A DNA stretch of 64,000 nucleotides. Source: Mesorhizobium sp. M7A.F.Ca.US.008.03.1.1. Lineage in GTDB: Bacteria; Pseudomonadota; Alphaproteobacteria; Rhizobiales; Rhizobiaceae. This document shows, in pieces, positions 8,530 to 19,400 of this stretch. The stretch is from positions 1 through 64,000 of the forward strand of contig NZ_RZRU01000024.1 of the NCBI RefSeq assembly GCF_003997495.1. Reading direction: 5' to 3'. The notes beneath the pieces are model-generated. The model was given only the letters and a program-made list of their open reading frames with translations, was not told the origin of the DNA and ran no database searches. Both the position numbers and the translations under genes were made by a program. Position 1 is the stretch's first letter, and the number at the start of each line of letters is the position of its first letter.

Positions 8530-8979
8530 CTAGCGCGTCTTTGACTTCTTGGCTGCTGCTTTCTTGGGCGCGGCTGCTGTGCGACCGAGGCCAATCGATT
8601 TTGCCAATCTGGAGCGATTGGCTGAATAGTTAGGCGCGACCATGGGGTAATCGTTGGAGAGGCCCCATTTTTGGCGATAGGCGTCGGGCGTCAGTCCAAA
8701 ATGCGTGTTCAAGTGTCTCTTGAGGGACTTGAACTTTTTGCCGTCTTCGAGGCAGACGATGTAGTCTGGAGTGACTGAGCGCTTGGGGTTGACCGCGGGA
8801 ACTTGGTCGGGTTTTTCCGGTTCGGACGGCTGGCCGATACGCGCTAATGACGAATTGATGCTGGCAATAAGGTCCGGCAATGAGGAGACCGGCACTGAAT
8901 TCTTGCTCACATAAGCCGCAACGATATCGGCGGTAAGCTCCATCAGCGCGGTGGCCGTATTTTGGATTTCGTCAGTCAC
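8530..8979 (-). CDS. Ros/MucR-family zinc-finger regulator
   Basis: 149 residues, the family's usual length. The N-terminal half is helical. The DNA-binding part has YIVCLEDGKKFKSLKRHLN then THFGLTPDAYRQKWGL, the Ros/MucR motif with Cys and His ligands followed by the Y(R/K)xKWGL helix. The first Cys pair is C-x2-D, not C-x2-C, as in Ros itself. The C-terminus is Lys/Ala-rich (AAAPKKAAAKKSKTR), an extra DNA-binding tail seen in many relatives. Such proteins are global repressors of exopolysaccharide, motility and symbiosis genes in rhizobia; several paralogues per genome are usual. The local target is unknown. Confidence 0.9.
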   Translation of the reverse strand: MTDEIQNTATALMELTADIVAAYVSKNSVPVSSLPDLIASINSSLARIGQPSEPEKPDQVPAVNPKRSVTPDYIVCLEDGKKFKSLKRHLNTHFGLTPDAYRQKWGLSNDYPMVAPNYSANRSRLAKSIGLGRTAAAPKKAAAKKSKTR

Positions 8980-9028
8980 TTCATGGCTCCGGACTTCTGC
9001 AGTGAAATCCCGATCTATTACTTATCGG

Positions 9029-9226
9029 CTAAAAAAACCAGTAGAGGGAGGATACTAAATGCCAGGCGCTAATAGTGATGAATGTTAAAGCGCCAATCAG
9101 AATGCGGAACCACGAGAGACGGTGGATTGATTGGGCGCGGCGTTTTCTTTGTATGACCAGGAAAGCGGCTTGAGGCTCACAGGCGGATGCATTTAGATTT
9201 GGACGAGTAGGACCTACGCATGACAT
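9029..9226 (-). CDS. possible small membrane protein
   Basis: 65 residues with a basic middle (IQRKRRAQSIHRLSWFR) and one strong C-terminal hydrophobic helix (ILIGALTFITISAWHLVSSL). The start overlaps the start of the plus-strand ORF at 9220. No family is recognised and no convincing ribosome binding site is seen. Real membrane peptides look like this, but so do chance ORFs. Confidence 0.3.
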   Translation of the reverse strand: MSCVGPTRPNLNASACEPQAAFLVIQRKRRAQSIHRLSWFRILIGALTFITISAWHLVSSLYWFF

Positions 9227-9414
9227 TTTCGAAAGACCCGCCGCCGGAGGTTAAGCCCCAGAAGGATAAGGCAAAGACTGGATCTGAATTGGACCGCGTT
9301 CCAAGTGCGGGAGCCATTCGGGTCCGCAACGGACTCTCTGTGTCAGAAAAAGACATTGTGGAGGCGGCTAAATACGGGGGCAGGGAGCGAGAATCCTCGT
9401 CGGATAGCGACTAG
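9220..9414 (+). CDS. small hydrophilic hypothetical protein
   Basis: 64 residues, Pro/Lys/Glu/Ser-rich and probably disordered (MTFSKDPPPEVKPQKDKAKT). The short segment VRNGLSVSEKDIVEAAKYGG looks like an amphipathic helix. No family is recognised. It is the only gene-like frame in the plus direction between the MucR gene and the giant helicase gene, 165 bp upstream of the latter. Confidence 0.35.
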   Translation: MTFSKDPPPEVKPQKDKAKTGSELDRVPSAGAIRVRNGLSVSEKDIVEAAKYGGRERESSSDSD

Positions 9415-9579
9415 GCAAAGGGGGCCAAGAATGCAGGCTCTGACCCATATCACACGTCGCAATATTGGACGGTGTCCAGAAGTGATCGCAGTCGTTTCTA
9501 ATTGAACACGGCTGTTTTTTCTTGCGCGAACGCTCTACGCGGGCTCTAGCTGGTTCTCCTTTCAAAGGGGATGTAAGTC

Positions 9580-12500
9580 TTGGACGTAAAACAGTCAGTC
9601 TTCCAAAGCGATCTCCCTCTAAAGGAGAAACTCGAGCGCGCCAGGATGGAGTTGCTCGATCTTTCCGCCCGCAATCGACTTTTGAATGTGCCGCGGTTTT
9701 CCAAGAGCGCGAAGACGATCGATATCGTCGATGAGAAGTCGTCCGAAATTTATCGATTGCTGGTGACCGAAGGAAAGGCTTTTACCTTCCTGGCCGGCAA
9801 GCCCGATAGGCCGAAAGCGGGCCAGGATGAAAGCAGCCCTCCAGACGAAGAGATCGACTATTCCCCCGTCGCTCTCGCCCAACCAGAGGACGATGGAGTC
9901 GATAACAGAGGGATATCCGCGCGGCACTCGGACACCAAGCTGCAGACGCGTATGACCCCAACTGGGCTGCAGCGGCGGCTCCTTGATCTCTACCATGATG
10001 CCCGCACACTCGAGGAAGAGCAGGGCGTCAATATCCTCTTTCTGGCCCTTGGAATGCTGAAGTGGATTGACCCGAACAACAAAGAGAACATCCGTCAGGC
10101 CCCCCTCATTTTGGTGCCGGTTCGGCTTGAGCGAGGGGCCGCTGGAGAAAAATTCCGCCTACGAGCCCGGCCGGAAGATCTTACCGCAAACCTCTCCTTG
10201 GAACTCTATCTCGACCGCATTCACAAGCTCGCTCTGCCGCGTTTTGAGGTGGGAGATGACTTCGACGTCTCGGCCTATCTCGATGCCGTTGCCGAAGCAA
10301 TTTCGACCAAAGAGGGTTGGGAGGTGCTTCGCGACGATATGGTGCTCGGCTTCTTCTCGTTTGCGAAGTTCTTGATGTACCGTGATCTGGATCCGGATCT
10401 CTGGCCCGATGGCGCAAAGATTATCGAACAACCGAAGATCCGCTCGCTTCTTTCAGATGGTTTCGAAACACGCGAGCCGCTTATGTCGGACGACATAGCG
10501 ATTGATCCGCACATTGCGCCCGCCGAAATGTTGCATATCGTCGACAGTGACAGTTCTCAGACACTGGCGATCCATGACGTCAGAAAAGGTCGCGACCTCG
10601 TTATCCAAGGTCCGCCTGGGACAGGAAAATCGCAGACGATCGCAAACATTATTGGGTCGGCCGTTGCCGACGGAAAGACCGTGCTGTTCGTGGCCGAAAA
10701 GATGGCAGCGCTGGAGGTCGTCAAGCGACGGCTTGACACTGCTGGGGTGGGGGACGCCTGCCTTGAGCTGCATAGTAACAAGGCGAACAAGCGCATGATG
10801 CTAGAGGAGCTGCGGCGAACCTGGCAACTCGGATCGCCCAGGGGCCAGCTTCCTTCTTCCCTAACTGATCGCTTGCTGGAGGCTCGCGATAAACTCAACG
10901 CACATGCTGCACGAATGCACGTTGCGTTCGGAGCGTCCGAACTCACTCCTTATCAGGTTCTCGGCCAGCTAACCCGACTAAGGCAGGTCGGTCAGAAACC
11001 AGTGGACATCGAACTTACGGATGCCACAAGCTGGACAACTGACGGCGTTTCGCAACGTCGCAAATTGCTCGATGAGGTCTCTCAGCGGATCAACGAGATC
11101 GGCTTGCCGATCCACCACCCGTGGCGGGGAGTTGGCCTGGATGTCGTTCTTCCAACGACCATTGAGAGGCTCGTCCCACGCATCGCGGCGTTGCTGGACC
11201 AAGCCAAGGCACTGCACGCCAAACTGGTCGGTATCGCTGAGCGGATCAAGGCCGAGCCTCCGAAAATTCTCAGCGACAGCGGCGAGATAGAAGATCGCGC
11301 TGAGCTTCTCGCGTCCGCGCCTGGACTTCCTGCCGAGGCGCTCGTCTCGCCGGTATGGGATGAGCGTCCGAAAGACATTTCATCGCTTCTCTGGTCAGGA
11401 ACGGATTTCGCCCGCAAGTCCGAGGAACTTTCGGAGCAGTTGGCGGCAACGGCTATCGACACGCCAATTGAAGGTCTCGAGACAGAGCTTGCAAAGCTTC
11501 CCTCGGAATTTCCGAAAGATGGTTTCCATCGTGCGCGACAGCTCACCATTCTGCTCCCACGCTTGAGGGAAGAAGCTGAGCGCCTGAATCAGGAACTCGG
11601 ATCGGCGATATTGCCAGACACGTTGGCAGGCTTGCTCAGGCTGGCCGTGACCGGCGAGCGAGTAGCGGCAGCACCTGACGCAAGTCCGGAGGCCTTCGCA
11701 GCCACCGTTTGGGACTCCGGACTTGAGCAGGCAGGCGACCTTGCCGACAGCGTAGCGACGCTTGAGGCTGCCAGAGCCGACCTTCAGGGCAAGGTTGTTG
11801 ACGCGGCGTGGAGCACCGAGGTGGCCGCGGCGCGGCAGGCGCTCGCCACACACACGGGAATATTGAAAGCATTGAACGGCGACTACCGTCGCGCCACAGC
11901 ACTTGCGCGGACTATTGTGGTCGACCCTAGCGCGCCTGCGACGCAGATAGTTGGTCTCCTCGACCTTTTGATGAAGGGTCAGGCTGCCGCAGCAAGAGTC
12001 CGCGAAGGCGACGCTTTTGGCCGTTCCGCCTTCGGGGCAGATTGGCGTGGGGAGCGATCGGCTTCCGCGCCACTGCTCGCGCTAGTGGAGTGGATGCGGA
12101 CTCTACGAGGGCTAGGCCCCGAACCTCGGATTATCGCCGGCCGGATGGCGGAACGCTCCGAGGCCGGTGCGCGTGCAGCGCGCGTTCGCAAGGTTATCGA
12201 AATCGGTCGGCCAATTATCGAAGGTTTCTGGAACGATCTCGGGCACCTCGCGTCATCCATGCTAGGCGACGTGGCTTCCGCCGAGCGGGCCTCGCTGCAA
12301 CTGATGGAAGCGAAGGCGAGCACTGTAGCTCAAGCCGATGATGCGTCACGACAGGTTCTGACTGACGTTCCGGATCTAATCACTGAGCGGGTGGAGCTAC
12401 TGCGCCGACTAGGCAGACTACAAGCACTTGCTCAAGGGATCGATGCGGGAGAGAGCCTTGGCAAGTTCGTATTCGGCTCGTCGTGGCACGGTCGAGGATC

Positions 12501-15165
12501 CGATTGGGCCGCTCTCACGCAAGCCGAGCTTTGGCTGAAAGAAAATGGCTCGATCCGACATCTGGCTGCGCGGTTGCCTGAAAGAATCGAGATCGCAAAC
12601 TCGGCACGTTCAGCACGTGAAGCGGCCCAAGCGGCAGCGCGGGAATTGAAGGCGCTTACAGGGGATTTGAAAGCCGATGCTCCCTCCTTGTTTGGAGTAG
12701 TCGATTTTCCGGACGTCGCGATAGGCGAGGTCGTTTCTCGGCTGCAGGGTTGGCTCGATCATCAGGAGCAGCTCTCGAAATGGGTTGCCTATGAAGAGCG
12801 ATCCGAAACGGCCCGAAAGGCTGGACTGGGACAGTTGATAGACGGCCTAGCCAACGGCCAGATTACAACAGGATCGGCTCGATCAGTTTTTGATATGGCC
12901 TACTACGAACGAATGTTTCTGGCGATGGCGACCGATGAGCCGGAGCTGGCAAGGTTCGACGGGGAACTGCATTCCAGGGCTGTACGTGACTTCGCAGATC
13001 TGGACCGCCAGCGCATCAAGGCCGGCGCCATCGAAGTTGTAACGGCTCATCACCGGAAAATTCCTTCAAGAGACGGCGGAGCTGGACCTGTCGGACTGCT
13101 TCGTTCTGAGATGGCGCGCAGACGAGGCCACATGCCCATCCGGCAATTGATGCAGAAGGCAGGCCCTGCCATCCAGGCGCTGAAGCCAGTGTTCATGATG
13201 AGCCCGCTTTCGGTGGCGCAATTCCTGTCGCCCGGCCGGATGTCCTTCGATCTGCTCGTGATGGACGAGGCGTCTCAGATCCAGCCCGTGGACGCACTTG
13301 GCTCGGTCGCCAGGGCCAGTCAGGTGGTCGTCGTTGGCGACGAACGCCAACTGCCACCCACGACATTCTTCGCGAAGATGACAGGCTCGCAGTCTGAAGA
13401 TGACGAGGGTGAGGGCGCGCAGGTCGCCGACATTGAAAGCATCCTCGGCCTGTTCACGGCCCGCGGCTTGCCGCAGCGTATGCTGCGCTGGCACTACCGT
13501 AGCCGTCACCAATCTCTAATCGCAGTATCGAACAGCCAGTTCTACGAGAACCGGCTTTTCATCGTGCCAAGCCCTTATACCCAAGAGGCAGGTATGGGGT
13601 TGCGGTTTCATCATGTGCCGGAGGGGGTCTTCGATTCCGGCGGCACAGGAACCAATCCGGTAGAGGCGAGAGCAGTAGCGGAGGCGATCATCCGTCATGC
13701 GAAGGTGAACCCGCAAGAGACTCTAGGCGTTGCAACATTTTCGGTTAGCCAACGCCGCGCGATCCAGGATGAACTCGAAGCGCTGCGGCGACTAAATCCC
13801 GACACCGAGGAATTCTTTCACGCTCATCCAAGCGAGCCATTCTTCGTCAAGAACCTCGAAAATGTTCAAGGCGATGAGCGCGACGTGATCATGATCTCGG
13901 TGGGGTATGCCAAGAATGCCCAGGGATACATGGCCATGCGTTTCGGCCCTCTTGGCGCGGAAGGCGGCGAGCGTCGGCTCAACGTCCTCATAAGCCGCGC
14001 CAAGCGCAGCTGCGAAGTATTCGCGTCCATCACAGACGAGGACATCGACCTGGAGCGTGGCAAAGGGAAAGGCATCTTCGCCTTCAAGCTCTTCTTGCAC
14101 TACGCGAGAACAGGGCGAATTTCGCTTGCCCAAGTCACGGTTCGCGAAATGGATTCAATCTTTGTAGAACAGGTAGCCAACGCGCTGATCGAAATGGGTT
14201 ATCAGGTTCATGCTCAAGTGGGCATTGCCGGCTTCTTCATCGACCTCGCAGTTGCGGATCCAGAGAGGCCAGGCCGCTATATTCTTGGCATCGAATGCGA
14301 TGGCGCAGAATATCACTCATCTCGCTCGGCCAGAGATCGAGACCGGCTTCGGCAGTCGGTTCTGGAAGACCATGGTTGGATCATCCATCGCATCTGGAGC
14401 GCTGACTGGTTCCAACGGCCTCGTGAGCAGCTGGAGCGAACCATACTAGCGATTGAGGCCGCCAGAAAAGAACTCGATGAGCGGGCCGAATTGGGGGTCC
14501 AGAGAAATCGAGCTGTAGCCGTGCAGGTTGTTACGGTCGACCGAGGCAACGTGACGGAAATCGGTCTCGAAAGCACAAACGGATCCGAGACACCCAATCG
14601 AGCCTACGAAGAGGCCGAACTAAAGCGACCGGGATCGTTCGAACTCCACGAGACGCCCAGCGGAATCATGGCCGGACTGGTCGAGCAGGTCGTGGCTACA
14701 GAAACGCCAATCCATGTCGACGAAATAGTTTCGCGTATTCGGGACGCCTGGGGTCTGCAGCGGGCCGGTGGCAGGATTCAGGATGCAATCGAGCGGGGGG
14801 TAAGCATAGCACAGAGAGGTGGTTCAGTAGCCCGTCGAGGCAACTTCTGCTTCAAGCCAGGTGTTCCTGTTCGTCTCAGGGATCGCAGTGGGGTCGTGTC
14901 CGCTGGATTGCGCAAGCCCGAAATGATTGCGCAGGACGAGGTCGCCCAAGGCGCTATGGAAGTCGTGAAATCCAACCTCGGTGCGACAGAGGAAGAAATC
15001 GCCACAGGCGTTGCCAGGATGCTGGGCTTCAAAGCCACAAGCGCACAATTAAGGCAGCTGATTTCAGCTGGGGTCGCCGATTTGGTTGCCAAAGGAGTGT
15101 TACGGTCCCAAGACGGCTTGTTGGTGGCCGGCGAATCCGCGAGCGAGAAATTAGCTGAAGTGTAA
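9580..15165 (+). CDS. giant DUF4011 - SF1 helicase - Vsr/MTES-type nuclease - DUF3320 protein
   Basis: 1861 residues from a TTG start with an AAAGGGG ribosome binding site. Domains in order: DUF4011 (~10-220; RMELLDLSARNRLLNVPRFS); helicase motif I IQGPPGTGKSQTI (~341-353); a ~850-residue helical insertion; motif II LLVMDEASQIQPVDALG (~1225), motif III VVVGDERQLPPTTFF (~1250), motif IV-like MLRWHYRSRHQSL (~1302) and motif V/VI LNVLISRAKRSCEVF (~1470). A restriction-nuclease-like domain follows (~1530-1625; GIECDGAEYHSSRSARDRDR, the MTES_1575/Vsr type), then a DUF3320 winged-helix domain (~1700-1750; TPIHVDEIVSRIRDAWGLQR). From memory, this architecture (DUF4011-helicase-Vsr) has been reported as a stand-alone anti-phage gene. 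It is followed 71 bp later by the YhaO/YhaN pair in the same direction, suggesting one functional unit. Cytoplasmic DNA helicase-nuclease; defence role inferred. Confidence 0.9.
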   Translation: MDVKQSVFQSDLPLKEKLERARMELLDLSARNRLLNVPRFSKSAKTIDIVDEKSSEIYRLLVTEGKAFTFLAGKPDRPKAGQDESSPPDEEIDYSPVALAQPEDDGVDNRGISARHSDTKLQTRMTPTGLQRRLLDLYHDARTLEEEQGVNILFLALGMLKWIDPNNKENIRQAPLILVPVRLERGAAGEKFRLRARPEDLTANLSLELYLDRIHKLALPRFEVGDDFDVSAYLDAVAEAISTKEGWEVLRDDMVLGFFSFAKFLMYRDLDPDLWPDGAKIIEQPKIRSLLSDGFETREPLMSDDIAIDPHIAPAEMLHIVDSDSSQTLAIHDVRKGRDLVIQGPPGTGKSQTIANIIGSAVADGKTVLFVAEKMAALEVVKRRLDTAGVGDACLELHSNKANKRMMLEELRRTWQLGSPRGQLPSSLTDRLLEARDKLNAHAARMHVAFGASELTPYQVLGQLTRLRQVGQKPVDIELTDATSWTTDGVSQRRKLLDEVSQRINEIGLPIHHPWRGVGLDVVLPTTIERLVPRIAALLDQAKALHAKLVGIAERIKAEPPKILSDSGEIEDRAELLASAPGLPAEALVSPVWDERPKDISSLLWSGTDFARKSEELSEQLAATAIDTPIEGLETELAKLPSEFPKDGFHRARQLTILLPRLREEAERLNQELGSAILPDTLAGLLRLAVTGERVAAAPDASPEAFAATVWDSGLEQAGDLADSVATLEAARADLQGKVVDAAWSTEVAAARQALATHTGILKALNGDYRRATALARTIVVDPSAPATQIVGLLDLLMKGQAAAARVREGDAFGRSAFGADWRGERSASAPLLALVEWMRTLRGLGPEPRIIAGRMAERSEAGARAARVRKVIEIGRPIIEGFWNDLGHLASSMLGDVASAERASLQLMEAKASTVAQADDASRQVLTDVPDLITERVELLRRLGRLQALAQGIDAGESLGKFVFGSSWHGRGSDWAALTQAELWLKENGSIRHLAARLPERIEIANSARSAREAAQAAARELKALTGDLKADAPSLFGVVDFPDVAIGEVVSRLQGWLDHQEQLSKWVAYEERSETARKAGLGQLIDGLANGQITTGSARSVFDMAYYERMFLAMATDEPELARFDGELHSRAVRDFADLDRQRIKAGAIEVVTAHHRKIPSRDGGAGPVGLLRSEMARRRGHMPIRQLMQKAGPAIQALKPVFMMSPLSVAQFLSPGRMSFDLLVMDEASQIQPVDALGSVARASQVVVVGDERQLPPTTFFAKMTGSQSEDDEGEGAQVADIESILGLFTARGLPQRMLRWHYRSRHQSLIAVSNSQFYENRLFIVPSPYTQEAGMGLRFHHVPEGVFDSGGTGTNPVEARAVAEAIIRHAKVNPQETLGVATFSVSQRRAIQDELEALRRLNPDTEEFFHAHPSEPFFVKNLENVQGDERDVIMISVGYAKNAQGYMAMRFGPLGAEGGERRLNVLISRAKRSCEVFASITDEDIDLERGKGKGIFAFKLFLHYARTGRISLAQVTVREMDSIFVEQVANALIEMGYQVHAQVGIAGFFIDLAVADPERPGRYILGIECDGAEYHSSRSARDRDRLRQSVLEDHGWIIHRIWSADWFQRPREQLERTILAIEAARKELDERAELGVQRNRAVAVQVVTVDRGNVTEIGLESTNGSETPNRAYEEAELKRPGSFELHETPSGIMAGLVEQVVATETPIHVDEIVSRIRDAWGLQRAGGRIQDAIERGVSIAQRGGSVARRGNFCFKPGVPVRLRDRSGVVSAGLRKPEMIAQDEVAQGAMEVVKSNLGATEEEIATGVARMLGFKATSAQLRQLISAGVADLVAKGVLRSQDGLLVAGESASEKLAEV

Positions 15166-15236
15166 CGGGGCGCTGCAGCGCCCTCGTTGCAATTTCTGTC
15201 GAAGCTCGGAACACCTCTTTTGCTGGCGGAGGCCGA

Positions 15237-16496
15237 ATGGCATTTCGATTCGTACACACGGCCGATATTCATCTCGACTCGCCGCTTCGTTCGCTGGCGA
15301 TGCGAAATCCCGATCTTGCCGGGCTGGTGGGCGACGCCAGCCGCCAGGCATTCGTTTCGATAGTGGATCTCTGCCTTGAGGAACGTGTGGCCGCGTTGGT
15401 CATTGCTGGCGACCTATACGATGGCGACCAGACTTCAATGAAGACAGCGCGGTTCTTGGGCGCGCAGATGACACGCCTGCACCAGGCCGGCATCATGGTT
15501 TTCAAGATCCGCGGTAATCATGACGCCCTGTCGCGGATTTCCAAACAGCTGGTATTTCCCGACACCGTTACCATCTTTGGTGGTCGTGCTCAGTCGGTAT
15601 TGCAGACAGCCGGCGGTCTGGACGTCGTATTCCATGGTTTGAGCTTTGCGAACCCTAAGGCGCCGGACAGCCTGTTAACCAAATATCCGGCGGCTCGTGA
15701 AGGGGCCGTCAACATAGGCATCATGCATACCAGTCTGGCTGGATCGCCAGGTCACGACGTTTACGCGCCCTGCAGCATCGCTGACTTGCACGCCCACGGT
15801 TTCGACTATTGGGCCCTCGGCCACATCCATGCTCGCCAAGTCCATCCTGGCGCCAGTGCCGTGGTGATGCCGGGAATACCGCAGGGGAGGGATATCAACG
15901 AGGCCGGTGAGAAATCAGTCACCCTGGTGACGGTGCGCCACGACCGTTCGGTGGAGATCGAGGAACGGCTGACCAGCGTTGCGCAGTTCGAACGGGTGAG
16001 CGTCGACCTTACCGGAGCGGTGGAGTGGCCCGAGGCCGTCGCGCGTGTTCGCTTCGCACTCGAAGAGATGCGGGCAACCGTCCGATCGCGTCATGCTGTG
16101 GCTCGCATTGGCCTGACAGGAACGTCACCACTGATGTGGGCGCTGATCCGCGACAGGGACCTCCTTCTTGCCGAAGCCGAACAGGCTGCGGAACAGCTAG
16201 GCCATACGTGGGTGGAGAAGCTCGAGCTTGACCTCGCGCCGCCTCGGACGGAGACCGCCGAGGATATTGCTGATCCGATTTTCGAACTCGAGCAATCAAT
16301 GCGTGCCGATGCCACCTCGGAGGCCTTCCGCGCTGAGGCGAGGGCGTTCGTCCAAAAGATGGTCGCCGACCTTCCGGCCGACGGGCGGGATTTTGCTGGG
16401 ACGGACGAAGCCGGGCTGGAACAGTTCCTCGATCAGGTGCTTTCCAAGGGCGCGGACTTGGTGACTGCCCGCCTTAAGGCCGGTGGATCGTCATGA
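15237..16496 (+). CDS. SbcD/YhaO-like metallophosphoesterase (DNA repair exonuclease)
   Basis: 419 residues. All calcineurin-type metal motifs are present: HTADIHLDSPL (~8-18), VIAGDLYDGDQ (~58), IRGNHDALSR (~89), IMHTS (~162) and YWALGHIHARQVHPG (~185). The cap and C-terminal region (~240-419) are helical, as in YhaO/SbcD. It overlaps the ATPase gene by 4 bases (ATGA), so the two should form an Mre11/Rad50-like nuclease-ATPase complex acting on DNA ends or branched DNA. Length and the short N-terminus fit YhaO better than SbcD. Its position directly after a DUF4011 helicase-nuclease suggests a joint role, probably against foreign DNA. Confidence 0.88.
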   Translation: MAFRFVHTADIHLDSPLRSLAMRNPDLAGLVGDASRQAFVSIVDLCLEERVAALVIAGDLYDGDQTSMKTARFLGAQMTRLHQAGIMVFKIRGNHDALSRISKQLVFPDTVTIFGGRAQSVLQTAGGLDVVFHGLSFANPKAPDSLLTKYPAAREGAVNIGIMHTSLAGSPGHDVYAPCSIADLHAHGFDYWALGHIHARQVHPGASAVVMPGIPQGRDINEAGEKSVTLVTVRHDRSVEIEERLTSVAQFERVSVDLTGAVEWPEAVARVRFALEEMRATVRSRHAVARIGLTGTSPLMWALIRDRDLLLAEAEQAAEQLGHTWVEKLELDLAPPRTETAEDIADPIFELEQSMRADATSEAFRAEARAFVQKMVADLPADGRDFAGTDEAGLEQFLDQVLSKGADLVTARLKAGGSS

Positions 16497-19400
16497 GGTT
16501 GCGGCGCCTTGACCTCATTCGTTATGGAAAGTTCACCGATCGTTCGATCGACTTCGGACCCAAACCGGAATCCGGACCTGATCTGCATATCGTGTTTGGC
16601 CTGAATGAGGCCGGCAAATCGACTGCGCTTTCGGCCTATCTAGACTTGCTGTTCGGCATCGAGGAACGGAGCCGCTACAACTTCCTGCACGAGTACAGTG
16701 CCATGCGCATCGGCGGGGTGCTGGAACTGGCCGGCTCCGAACACACGTTCACGCGTACGAAACAGCGCAGTAATTCGCTATTGAATGCGACGGGCCAACC
16801 GGTAAGCGAGGTGGCGATCACGGCGCATCTCGCCGGTCTGTCGCGCGACGCCTACACGACGATGTTCTCACTCGATGACGAGACGTTGGAAGCCGGCGGA
16901 AAATCTATCCTGGAGTCGCGGGGCGACCTCGGCAAGCTTCTGTTCACGGCCAGCGCCGGTCTTGGGAACGCAAGTGATACGTTGAACGCCCTCGAGGCCG
17001 AAGCAGACGCTCTGTATCGGAAGCAGGCGCATGGAACCGAACTGGCGCTGTTGAAGAAGCGCCTTGTTGACGTAAAGTCGCGCAGGGATGCGATCGACAC
17101 CCTTGCATCAACCTACGAGGGCCTGGAGGCCGAACGTCTCGATGCAGCGCAGCAGTACGGCCGAACCATCAGCGATCGGGCGGTGCTGGTGGCCAGGCTG
17201 GATACCTTTGCTCGTTACGTGCGTGCTGCGCCGATGCTGGCGGATATCCGGCGCAAGATTGCCCGGCTGGATCAGCTGCCGGACATCGCCTCCCCAGCCC
17301 GGACATCGACGGGAAGTGTCACCGAACTGATCGATGACGATGCCAGCCTCAGAACGCGGCTGTCCGCAAACATCGACGAGACCGAGCGCCTGGCGGAAAA
17401 AGTCACTGCGGTCGACGAGGACGAACCGATCCTGTCGATTTCCGAACGCATTCGCGGGCTGGCGGAGAGCAAGGTGCGCCATACCGCGGCTGGCTTTGAC
17501 TTGCCCACTCGCAGGATGGAGCTGCAAATCCTCAACAACAGCGTGGCGAGCTGCCTTGCCGCCTTGGGCCGATCTTCCGAGGCGGATCCTGGCGCGCTGC
17601 TTCTGCCTGCCGTCACCGTTGGCGTCGTTCGCGCCATGGTCGAGCAGAGGTCCGGGATTGCTACCGGGATGCGTGCCGCTCGCGACGAAGCCGCGGCGGC
17701 ACTCGATGCGCTGCAGGTGGCAAGGCAGCGGGTCGGCGAGGAAAGGGCGGTGCCCGAACCTGCCAGGGCAAGGCTGGGCTCGGCTTTGTCGAAAGCGCGA
17801 GCAAGCGGACACCAGGCAGAGATTAGGACGGCTCGCGAGGCGGAAGATGCGGGAACAATCCGATGGAAGGCGGCGCTCGCGCGCTTGCGTCCATGGAACG
17901 GAGATGCCCTCGCTCTCGCCAACGTCGCGGTTCCGAGCGCCGGGCAGATTGCCGCCTGGAAGACGGTAGCGTCAGAACTGGCAAGGAACACCGCCGTACT
18001 TGCCGAACGCCTTGCTGAATACGAGGGCAACCATGCCATGCTCGCCGCACGATTGGATGCCCTTCGTGCCTCGGGCGACATTGTCGACGATGAAGCGGCT
18101 ACCGCCATCCGCCGAGTTCGCGATGATGCGTGGGCAACGCACCGCGCAGCGCTGACCGGTGACACCGCTGACGACTTCGCCGTGGCATTGGCGCGCGATG
18201 ACATTGCCAGCGCAGGCCGGCTGGCCGGCGCGGCGGATCTGGCTGAGATCCGGGCAACTACGCGCGAGCTGGCCGAGGCCGCGGCCAACCTGTCACGCAA
18301 CGGCATCCAACGCACACAGCTCGGCAAGGATGTGGATACCCAATTGTTGGAAATCCGCGCGGCCGCCAGGGACCTGCTCGGAGACGCCGTGGAACCTTCG
18401 TCTGAGCGCCTGATCGAAAGGATCGAGGATCAGATCGAGGCGCGCAGCGATGCGCTCGCTGCCTGGGAGCAGATCGAACTTGCTCGCTTGAAGGCCGAGC
18501 GAGCCGCTGACGCCGGCGAGCAGATACGCTTGGAAATGAGAGCAGTGCTGGGAAGCGTCGGCATTGTATCAGAGTCCAACGACACCCTCGAAGCAATCAT
18601 GGCCATCGCGGAGCCGTTTCTGGATCGGCAGCGCAAGGTGGACGCCGAGTATGCCGAGGCGCTCAGAATGGTGAGCTCCAAAGAAGAGGATCTAGCGGCA
18701 CGACGGGTTGCAGTAGGTGTGGCGGAGCGTCGCGAGGAGGAATGGCTGGCCGGCATTACCGAAGCACTCAAGGGAACTTGGCTCGAAAGCGGGCTCTCCG
18801 CATCCGGCGTCGGCACTGTGCTCGATCAATTGGCCGAACTTTCAAGAAGCCTGCAGGAACGGGACGACCTGCAGCTGCGTATCGACAAGATGGAGGCCGA
18901 CAGGGCCAATTTTCTGGTCGAGGTCATCGCCGTTGCGGTTGAAGCCGACGAGCCGACGAAGGATACCGACCCGGAGCAGTTGGCCATCCGCCTTGCCGAG
19001 CGCCTAGAGCGTGCCGAGCGGACACGTGAAACGAAGGCAAGCCTCGGCAACGACCTGAAGCGCCTCAAGGAGGCGCGCGACATCCTCGACACTGAGATTT
19101 TGGCACACGAACGCCGCAAGAACGAGGTGCTGGGCGTCTTTGGTGTCGCCACTCTGCCCGAGGTAGTCGAACGCGATGAGCTGTTGCGTGAGCGCGATGG
19201 CTTGCGCACCACCGTCGCCGAACTTGAGGAACGGATAGTGGCGGAGCTCGCGGTCGACGGATTCGAGCAGGCCCGCTCGATCCTGGACGCGATCGATTTC
19301 GACGGCCTCGCGGTCGAGAAGGCTGAGGGTGAGCAGCGGCTTCGCCTGTTCGATGAAACCATCCAGCAACAGCTGATCCGGCAGACGCGCGCGGCCGACA